Shown in pieces: positions 58,219-64,000 of a stretch of DNA of 64,000 nucleotides. The stretch comes from Gluconobacter potus (lineage in GTDB: Bacteria > Pseudomonadota > Alphaproteobacteria > Acetobacterales > Acetobacteraceae). The notes below the pieces were generated by a model. The model was not told the origin of the DNA. It searched no databases and saw nothing but the letters and a program-made list of their open reading frames with translations. The position numbers and the translations under genes are program-made. Within the stretch, counting starts at the first letter, position 1. Every line of letters starts with the position of its first letter. Where the stretch lies: assembly GCF_015244705.1 (NCBI RefSeq), contig NZ_JABCQF010000007.1, positions 86,152-150,151 on the forward strand. Direction: 5' to 3'.

Positions 58219-58242
58219 CTTGTCTTGGTGATCCGGGGCAGA

Positions 58243-59064
58243 TCAGTCGTTAAATCCGGGTAAAATCATGCGCCACGTGCAGCGGCAATTTATGTCCTGC
58301 CCGGGCAAGATCTTCCGGCCATCCCCGTCAACGTCTACGCCCTCCCGGATATCAAACCGCAGTCGGGAACGGCCAGCGGCCACATGCTTCGGGCGAGGTT
58401 CCTTTCCGCCGCCCGAGTGCATCCACTCCGCTTCGAACAGACCCATATCCATCTGCCGTTGCCGGTTGATAGCCGTGGTGATTTTCGAGTTCTGATCGCG
58501 GGCGATGTTCGCCGCCCGTCGCCGGGTGATGCCAAAACGCTGGGTCAGACCGTCCGTGAGTTCCTTCAGATCTCCGCCCCGCATGGCAGAGCGCATGACC
58601 ATCTGGCCCACGTCGGTCAGGTGCTGCTCGGCAATGCTCTTGATGAGCATGACGTTCTCATTGACCGCCAACTGCATGGCCTGCCTGACGCTGGCGGTCG
58701 GCTTGAACCGGATCGCCATGCCCGCGTCTTTGAGCGCCTTCTGCATGGAGGCGGTCGAGTTCCGATCAACGCTCGACACCGTGCGGGATGCAAGATCCTT
58801 GGCGGTGTCGTCAAACTTCTTGCGCCACCGCTTCGTCAGCCGGTTCATGAGAGACTGGAGCATGGAAGCGATAGAGGCATCCATCGCCATTCCCGCCGCC
58901 GCGTCCTGCGTGATCTTAGGAAGCGCCTTACGATACTCCGCCGTGATCCAGTAGCGCAGGCTCTTGTCCATCTCGGAAAGGAGATTGTCCAGCGCCCGCT
59001 GATATTTCGCCTCTACCCCGGCGTTGGGCCGGATCGGGCGCAGCGTCTTCGGGCGCCGGGCCAT
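58243..59064 (-). CDS. Phage head morphogenesis protein (Mu F / SPP1 gp7-like)
   Basis: A 273-residue minor head protein. The C-terminal domain has GITRRRAANIARDQNSKITT, FEAEWMHSGGGKEPRPKHVA and LPGQDINCRCTWRMIL, the metal-binding-like H..A....CRC pattern of the Mu F family. The N-terminal two-thirds is helical and basic. It follows the portal gene (3-base gap) and likely helps DNA packaging or ejection. Confidence 0.8.
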   Translation of the reverse strand: MARRPKTLRPIRPNAGVEAKYQRALDNLLSEMDKSLRYWITAEYRKALPKITQDAAAGMAMDASIASMLQSLMNRLTKRWRKKFDDTAKDLASRTVSSVDRNSTASMQKALKDAGMAIRFKPTASVRQAMQLAVNENVMLIKSIAEQHLTDVGQMVMRSAMRGGDLKELTDGLTQRFGITRRRAANIARDQNSKITTAINRQRQMDMGLFEAEWMHSGGGKEPRPKHVAAGRSRLRFDIREGVDVDGDGRKILPGQDINCRCTWRMILPGFND

Positions 59065-59067
59065 GCG

Positions 59068-60573
59068 TTACGCCTCTTCGTCATCCAAATGCGCGGCAGG
59101 ATTACCGAGTGTCTGCACGCCACCAGTCACCGAACCCCCGCCGCCTTCTTCCTCTTCAAGGGGAGGGTATCCGGGGCCAGACATATCGACGCCAGAGAAC
59201 GGGCTATCTTCGTCGTTGGCGAGGGCCTTGCGGACCTCGTCCTGATCCGCAGCGCCAATCTCCACATAGACGGCCCGCGTGTCAGCGTTGGTCTTTGCAA
59301 CCGCTGCCTTCGCAGCCGCGTCCATCTGCCAGAGCGGAACGAAGAAGAACTCGATGTCGTGGTCGATCTCGCCCCAGAGGTTCAGCATGCAGGCGTGCAT
59401 GACGGGCGTCAGGTTCGGCCGGAAGAAGGCCTCCTGATATGCCGTCACGCGGTCGTACCAGACCCGGATCTCACCTTCGGATGAGGCGTTGAGACCAGAC
59501 GGAGAGATGCCCGAGAACTTCACCAGCGGCATCTGAGCGACAACGCAGATCTGTTCCAGTGCCTGGTTCTGGAGTTCTTCCGTTTCCTTGTCGGTCAGGA
59601 AGACGCCGCGATTGTCCCTGAACCTGATGAACGATTGGATGCGCCCGATCAGGCCGGTAATCCCGGAATTACTAAACGTTGCTGCCATGTCCGTCTTGAG
59701 ATTGACGATCGAGCAGCCGTTGATGAGGTCGGACACGGACTGCCGGGTGCGGACCCAGTTGTCCACATACGGCTTGGCAAGCTGGATCAGCGGCAGGCCA
59801 CCGAAGTTGTAGGACGGCAGCAGCATCTGCCCGGGTTCGCGCGACACGAACCTGAGCAGGCGCGTCGAGTGGACTTCAGAGCCCATCACCCACCAGCGGG
59901 AGGGTTTGTAGAAGTCAGCCTGTAACGGCTTGGTCGAATTGTATTCGTTCGGACTGACCCAGACGGGCTCAATCACGACGAGGTCTTTGAGGCCGCCGAC
60001 CTGAAGCGTTTCAGGCGTCAGCAGCAGGGGAGTGGCAAGATCTGCGTCAAGCGACGGGATGCCCGTATCAATGAAGAGCTGCCCGAGGCCGAAATAGCTA
60101 TCCAACTCTGACAGGCGCTGGAACTTGTCCCGGACATTAAGCCGGGTGAACTCTTTCTCAAGAGCCGCGATCCGATCCTTCTTGTCGCCGTCTCCGCCGC
60201 TACGGAACCCGATCCATTCCCGCGTCGCCTCTTCCGCGAGAACCGTGGCGATGTGCCGATATTCGACGCGCTGGGCCATTTCCGCCAGGCGCGGATAGCC
60301 CATGAACGCCACACCTTCGGCGACCATGTTGTTCATCGCAGCCGACAGGTTCACCTGAGGCGCGGCGTCCATTGCCATAGGCGCACCGTCTCTCACCACG
60401 CCTGCTATCGGCTTGTACGGCGTGAACGTACGCGGCTGAGGGCGGAGACGTGTTGCCCGGTCTATTTCCCTCGCATCATCCTCGGTAATCGTCAGGACCG
60501 TTTTTCGCGCGCTCCCCAGAACCGGCTCTTTGCGAGGTTCGCGCGGCAGGGGTGGCTTCTTGCGAAAAAACAT
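59068..60573 (-). CDS. Portal protein (DUF1073 family)
   Basis: A 501-residue portal forming the ring through which DNA enters the head. Its N-terminus is basic. The core EGVAFMGYPRLAEMAQRVEY, ELDSYFGLGQLFID, and PLVKFSGISPSGLNASSEGE followed by IRVWYDRV is the DUF1073 signature. The C-terminus is acidic and Gly-rich. It lies between the large terminase (7-base gap) and the Mu F-like gene. The family name is sometimes shared with Acb1, but here the context is plainly a portal. Confidence 0.82.
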   Translation of the reverse strand: MFFRKKPPLPREPRKEPVLGSARKTVLTITEDDAREIDRATRLRPQPRTFTPYKPIAGVVRDGAPMAMDAAPQVNLSAAMNNMVAEGVAFMGYPRLAEMAQRVEYRHIATVLAEEATREWIGFRSGGDGDKKDRIAALEKEFTRLNVRDKFQRLSELDSYFGLGQLFIDTGIPSLDADLATPLLLTPETLQVGGLKDLVVIEPVWVSPNEYNSTKPLQADFYKPSRWWVMGSEVHSTRLLRFVSREPGQMLLPSYNFGGLPLIQLAKPYVDNWVRTRQSVSDLINGCSIVNLKTDMAATFSNSGITGLIGRIQSFIRFRDNRGVFLTDKETEELQNQALEQICVVAQMPLVKFSGISPSGLNASSEGEIRVWYDRVTAYQEAFFRPNLTPVMHACMLNLWGEIDHDIEFFFVPLWQMDAAAKAAVAKTNADTRAVYVEIGAADQDEVRKALANDEDSPFSGVDMSGPGYPPLEEEEGGGGSVTGGVQTLGNPAAHLDDEEA

Positions 60574-60580
60574 GGCGGCC

Positions 60581-62065
60581 CTAGATCATGGATAGGTCTG
60601 TTGTCGTGAAAATCATTGGTTTTCGTTTTTCTGGCGCAAACGTCACCCCCAGCGCATCGGCCAGATCAGGCGACCGCACGCCACGTTTTTTCATCGCGTC
60701 CTTGCTCTCGACTACCATGCGGCCGGAGCTGTCCAACCCATAACGGACCGTGGACAGTTCCCCGGCGAGGTCTTCCGCGTTTTCCTCTTGGGGGGCCATG
60801 AAAGCAGGCGTTCCCTTCATCCATTCGGCCATTTCAAGCCAGAGGTAATCGCGCAGCTTGGCTGGAACCGCATCCTTCGGGTCCAGGTTCTCAGGAGCCT
60901 TTTCTGCCACGTTGACGTCTGTCACCGGGAAATTCTGCTCCCGCAGTCGGTCCGCTACACCAGCGCCGATGCCGACCACGTCTACATAGATTTCATCTGC
61001 GCTCCACTGGCGGAAAAACTGCGCGGCCATTCCCGCCGTGGTCATGGTGTCCTGTTTGGACCGGACCTCGACCTGTTCGATGACGTCCCCGGCCCTGAGA
61101 ACGAAAGTGGTGCGGTCATCACCGAAGCGCGCCACATCCACCCCGAGGCGGCGCGGGCCGTTGCGCTCGCCGTCTTTGCGTTCCAGAGCGGCTTCCGTTA
61201 GTTCCAGCGGGATCAGAACATCGTCGTCCTGCTTCGGGAATTCCCCATCTGCGCGGACACGGACAACGTTCGATCCCTCGCCGTACTTCCGAACCAAATT
61301 CTTCCGATAGGTGTCATCCACCAACGGGCTGTCAGAGCACGAGAAGTGCAACGCCGTGTAGAGCGCGCGATCCTGTTTCTGCGACCGGGCAAAGAAACCG
61401 CTGTTCTTTGTCGGGTTACCGACCATCAACAGCCGGGCGCCATGCGATGACAGCGCGCCTTCTGCTACTTCGAAAATCTCATCTGGCACGCCAGAGGCTT
61501 CTTCGATCACGAACAGGATGGAGCCGCCTGATGAAGAACGCTCTACAGCCTTATTGTCGTCAGTGATCTGCACATCCGAGGCATGGAAACCCTGAAGTGC
61601 ATCAGGAGCCTCACGCCGGCTTGTGCGGGCCACGGCATACCATTCGGACGGGTTGCCCTTATCTGCCAGCCGGTCCTGCGTCTTGTCGAACAGGTTAGAC
61701 AGCAACAGCTCAGACGGAAGTCCCATCGTCTTCGACTGCTCATCTGAACGGCGCATCCACTTGGACAGTTCAGCCCAGAGGACGTTGTAGAGCTGTGACG
61801 CGGTGGGCGCCGTGCACGGGATGCGGCAATACTCATAGCACTCAAGGTGCCAGAGGATCGTTGCTGACGTTGCGCCGGATTTGCCGACGCCATGCCCTGC
61901 ACGGACGGACACTTTGGCGCCCGCCGGGGCAATAGCATCAAGAAGCTGCCGCTGTTGTGCTGTTGGGTTCAGCCCCAGACGCTGCTGCGCATACAGGACC
62001 GGGTCTTTCCGCCAGATACCACGCAGTTTGGCGTAGTCAGTCAGATCCGCTTTCGTTAGGGCCAT
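60581..62065 (-). CDS. Terminase large subunit
   Basis: A 494-residue DNA-packaging motor. The ATPase has Walker A VRAGHGVGKSGATS (about 55) and Walker B ILFVIEEASG (about 185), with SAT-like coupling motif LLMVGNPTKNSG after it. The nuclease domain has RRLGVDVARFGDDRTTF (about 290), VDVVGIGAGVADRL and acidic residues near LADALGVTF. It overlaps the small subunit gene by 29 bases. It cuts and pumps the phage genome. Confidence 0.87.
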   Translation of the reverse strand: MALTKADLTDYAKLRGIWRKDPVLYAQQRLGLNPTAQQRQLLDAIAPAGAKVSVRAGHGVGKSGATSATILWHLECYEYCRIPCTAPTASQLYNVLWAELSKWMRRSDEQSKTMGLPSELLLSNLFDKTQDRLADKGNPSEWYAVARTSRREAPDALQGFHASDVQITDDNKAVERSSSGGSILFVIEEASGVPDEIFEVAEGALSSHGARLLMVGNPTKNSGFFARSQKQDRALYTALHFSCSDSPLVDDTYRKNLVRKYGEGSNVVRVRADGEFPKQDDDVLIPLELTEAALERKDGERNGPRRLGVDVARFGDDRTTFVLRAGDVIEQVEVRSKQDTMTTAGMAAQFFRQWSADEIYVDVVGIGAGVADRLREQNFPVTDVNVAEKAPENLDPKDAVPAKLRDYLWLEMAEWMKGTPAFMAPQEENAEDLAGELSTVRYGLDSSGRMVVESKDAMKKRGVRSPDLADALGVTFAPEKRKPMIFTTTDLSMI

Positions 62066-62507
62066 TTGCCGCCGCCAGTAGAGCGGAAATACCGCCGCCC
62101 TTTATCTCTATTGGGCCGCCGTCAGTGCCGGTGTGTTCCTGCGTGATCTTGTCGCCATAGACCTTGGGCGCCCGCTTACTCATCACCCACTTGAGCGCAT
62201 CAATTTTGACACGGGCAGCGGCAGCCGTCACAGGATCTGCCGATTGTGCCTCGCTCAGGATTTCTGCCTCATAAGCATCGGCAGCGACCTCGCGCGCGCG
62301 GGCGTATTGTGTGCTGCGTTCGGCATCAGCCCTGATGTATCGCCGGATCGTCGTCCAGTCCGGCATGTGAGCCATGGCGGAGATATCGCGTATCGTGTGG
62401 CCTTGCTCTATCAGATCCAGAACATCATCCCAGACTTCGGGAGTGATGGGAGTAGGCGGCGCTCTTTTGGGACGAGCCGGAATAACTTCCGCCTTCTTTC
62501 TCGCCAT
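62037..62507 (-). CDS. Terminase small subunit
   Basis: A 156-residue DNA-recognition subunit. It has an N-terminal helix-turn-helix (VWDDVLDLIEQGHTIRDISA, then WTTIRRYIRAD) and a helical oligomerisation part (QYARAREVAADAYEAEILSE, AARVKIDALKWVMSKRAPKV). The YGDKITQEHTG near the end is typical of small terminases. It lies directly before the large subunit. Confidence 0.82.
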   Translation of the reverse strand: MARKKAEVIPARPKRAPPTPITPEVWDDVLDLIEQGHTIRDISAMAHMPDWTTIRRYIRADAERSTQYARAREVAADAYEAEILSEAQSADPVTAAAARVKIDALKWVMSKRAPKVYGDKITQEHTGTDGGPIEIKGGGISALLAAANGPNESGSD

Positions 62508-62509
62508 GA

Positions 62510-62854
62510 CTACCGCACCAGATACTTGGCCACGCCTGCTTCGACGCGCCTCGCATCCATTTCGCGTTCAATCGCGCGCCGCATGCGGCAAAGAAGGGCA
62601 GGGGAGAGCGAGCCGTCTTTCGTCAGGTTGCAGGCATTGTGGAACACGAAGGGTTTGCACCGGATCAGTGCGCCATCGACCAGGCCGAGATGCAGGGTGT
62701 CGGGAAACCCGATCAGGATATCGGCCCGATGCCTGACGGTTCGCGTCGGGAGAACGGGACACAGTGCTGCGCTGCCTGATTGTATTTCCGCAATCACATG
62801 AAGCGACCCGCGCCATTTCACCACATCACCGACTGTGATTGTGGTTGCGGCCAT
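62510..62854 (-). CDS. Hypothetical phage protein before the terminase
   Basis: A 114-residue protein with a beta-rich first half (TITVGDVVKWRGSLHVIAEI, PVLPTRTVRHRADILIGF) and a basic helical end (RMRRAIEREMDARRVEAGVA). It is separated from the small terminase by two bases. No family recognised. Confidence 0.55.
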   Translation of the reverse strand: MAATTITVGDVVKWRGSLHVIAEIQSGSAALCPVLPTRTVRHRADILIGFPDTLHLGLVDGALIRCKPFVFHNACNLTKDGSLSPALLCRMRRAIEREMDARRVEAGVAKYLVR

Positions 62855-62916
62855 CGCTGATTGTCCGGAATAAAATTGGCGCTATGGGCGCAATTCTTCA
62901 GTGTTGTCCAACCGTA

Positions 62917-63537
62917 TCAGCCGCTGGGGCCAAGTACAAGCGCTTTGTTCCGCTCGATCCTGTCCCGGATCTCCCGGCGCACCTGGGTGTACGCATCGCA
63001 GAGCTGCTCAAGCACCAGCGCGCACTGGGCAGAGACGACCTTACGCCCCTGCGTGCCCTTGGCTGGCACCAGAGCTTCCGCCATGGCCGAGAACGACAGT
63101 TCCCGTGCGAGCATCATTTCCAGCCGAACATGAGCACAAAGCCCAAGCCGATCGCGGATCATACCAATCCGTTCAGCAGCATTTCCGCGGGAAACAGCGA
63201 ACGTATGGACATCGCCCTTCACATAATCCGAAGGCAGAACATCGTTCAGAATGTCGAGATATCCGTGGTTTGCAAACACATAATCGCAGATCCACCATTT
63301 CGCTGCCGTGACTGCTGACCCGTCAATATCGCCAGCCATGTGAAGGGCGTTGACGGTATTCAGCTTCACCCGCTTCTTGCCCTGCCACTCAAAATCCCCC
63401 TTCGCCATCCGCTCCGGCGTTGGGGAATTATCCTCTGCCTTCGCTGGAAGGAATGCCGTTTTTCGGACCGTCTTCGGCGTCGAAAACTGGCGGATCGTTT
63501 CGCCGAGTCCGGCGCGGGATTTCAGGGCTGCTGGCAT
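62917..63537 (-). CDS. Phage protein, DUF6456/antiterminator-like (tentative)
   Basis: A 206-residue basic protein. Its N-terminus (AALKSRAGLGETIRQFSTPK) has a decayed copy at 25.05 kb. The C-terminal half (AAERIGMIRDRLGLCAHVRL, ELSFSAMAEALVPA, VSAQCALVLEQLCDAY) is helical. It recalls DUF6456 proteins, in which a 'G..l...l......f..iA' order ends with 'LaLd.La.hY'. Its place, at the early-late border before the terminase, would suit a late-gene activator. This is an inference; I do not claim a firm family match. Confidence 0.5.
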   Translation of the reverse strand: MPAALKSRAGLGETIRQFSTPKTVRKTAFLPAKAEDNSPTPERMAKGDFEWQGKKRVKLNTVNALHMAGDIDGSAVTAAKWWICDYVFANHGYLDILNDVLPSDYVKGDVHTFAVSRGNAAERIGMIRDRLGLCAHVRLEMMLARELSFSAMAEALVPAKGTQGRKVVSAQCALVLEQLCDAYTQVRREIRDRIERNKALVLGPSG

Positions 63538-63644
63538 TATTCGATCATACTCGAACTACTGCCCTTAGTACAAGGGAATTTCCTGCAAAAACATCCGCTC
63601 AGAGATGACGTTAAAAGTCCGCAACGCGCCAATGGGCAAAGCAG

Positions 63645-63889
63645 CTAGCGCTCTTCCTCGCGTGCGACGAGGTCGTAAAGCTCCTGTTCAATCGTCAGCA
63701 ATTCACGAATTTTTGGCACAGATGCCTCGAACTCCTCAATGTCGTCAGTTTGGGCAATCAGGTCACTTGCGTTTCGAACAGATTGCGACTGTTCCAGGGG
63801 AGACAGCCGTAACTGTGCACGCATCCTGTCGATAAACTGAGGCAGCCGCCGGGTTGTCGCAAAGAGGTTATTTTTATGTTCGACAGCAA
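63645..63889 (-). pseudogene. Small helical phage gene cut by the IS66 element
   Basis: The visible 81 codons read LAVEHKNNLFATTRRLPQFI, then DRMRAQLRLSPLEQSQSV and an acidic helical end (IEEFEASVPKIRELLTIEQE, LYDLVAREEER). The frame continues right up to the IS end at 63890 and meets a stop just inside it, so the 5' part seems lost. An internal ATG at 63824 would still give 59 residues. It lies just upstream of the gene at 63537, the same order as in the remnant at 25.1 kb. Confidence 0.5.
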
Positions 63890-64000
63890 GTAATCATCCG
63901 GCGAGAGACGCGGGCGTATTCAGGCGGCGATGGTATTGTGGACCTGCTGGTGGGCTTTCCAGTGCCAGGGCAGAAGTTCATGGAGGCGTGGATTGGGGAT
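63890..64000 (-). mobile_element. IS66-type insertion sequence, left end (runs off the window)
   Basis: The element begins with GTAATCATCCGGCGAGAGAC, in keeping with IS66 terminal repeats, which start GTAA. The transposase reading frame follows 30 bases later. The remainder and the other end lie outside the window, so the target duplication cannot be checked. Confidence 0.7.
63920..64000 (-). CDS. IS66-family transposase (TnpC), C-terminal 26 residues
   Basis: Only the end is visible: PNPRLHELLPWHWKAHQQVH and NTIAA. The '.R..ELLPW.W' ending is the hallmark of IS66 TnpC transposases. The gene reads leftward and stops 30 bases from the element end. Whether the rest is intact cannot be seen. 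Confidence 0.75.
   Translation of the reverse strand: MPNPRLHELLPWHWKAHQQVHNTIAA

Noticed and set aside
59068..60573. DUF1073 protein as an anti-CBASS enzyme (Acb1)
   Set aside because: The protein has full portal length and stands between terminase and Mu F-like genes; the Acb1 name is shared by domain only.

Overview
The window looks like a chromosome of an acetic acid bacterium, most probably Gluconobacter. The best evidence is the gluconate 5-dehydrogenase at 21.4 kb, whose sequence I recognise as that of the Gluconobacter oxydans enzyme. It is followed by a gluconate permease and lies divergent to a sugar-alcohol ABC transporter operon. Several outer-membrane TonB-dependent receptors and high-GC coding fit as well. 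The genus call rests on recall and was not checked by a search.

Left part, 1-26.6 kb, is host chromosome. It carries the end of a biotin carboxylase gene and a BCCP-like gene with no biotin-accepting lysine; an aspartate aminotransferase divergent to aspartate ammonia-lyase; a LysR regulator; a TonB receptor; and a Tat-exported phospholipase C. Next is a siderophore-uptake operon (receptor, DUF3649, PepSY, DUF3325), then a six-gene polyol operon (FGGY kinase, binding protein, two permeases, ATPase, SDR dehydrogenase), gno and gntP. After that come a membrane protein, a gene-poor stretch with a decayed copy of a phage gene, a YitT-type membrane protein and a small proline-rich ORF.

At 26651-26701 the 3' part of a tRNA-Val(GAC) gene stands without its 5' half. 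This is what one end of a tRNA-integrated element looks like, and its orientation places the element to the right. Everything from there to the window end (at least 37 kb) can be read as one integrated prophage whose integrase end and intact tRNA would lie beyond 64 kb. Just inside the boundary is a heme-acquisition pair (heme oxygenase and TonB heme receptor, divergent, with Fur-like sites between), apparently cargo.

The phage proper is read on the minus strand from about 63.5 kb down to 30.2 kb. The order is small and large terminase, DUF1073 portal, Mu F-like head protein, protease/scaffold, decoration protein, major capsid, connectors, contractile sheath and tube, tail chaperone with a possible -1 frameshift partner, tape measure with lysozyme domain, baseplate plug, hub, spike, gp25-like, baseplate J, DUF2612, tail fibres, coiled-coil membrane protein and endolysin-like protein. 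It is therefore a contractile-tailed (myovirus-like) phage. Structural genes mostly overlap by ATGA or TAATG.

Two stretches do not belong to the core phage. A 4-kb island (44.0-48.1 kb) splits the tail operon between the plug and the hub; it holds a Rha-type regulator, two ribbon-helix-helix regulators with three shared operators, a secreted LprI-like/peptidoglycan-binding/Imm-superinfection fusion protein, and a BrnTA toxin-antitoxin pair. A five-gene translationally coupled cassette (30.2-33.1 kb) follows the fibre and lysis genes. It encodes a Tat lipoprotein, a glycosyltransferase, two different papain-fold thiol hydrolases and a tiny membrane protein. These two are my best candidates for undescribed biology: superinfection exclusion, and surface modification or lysogenic conversion. 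The window ends inside an IS66-type insertion sequence that appears to have cut a phage gene.
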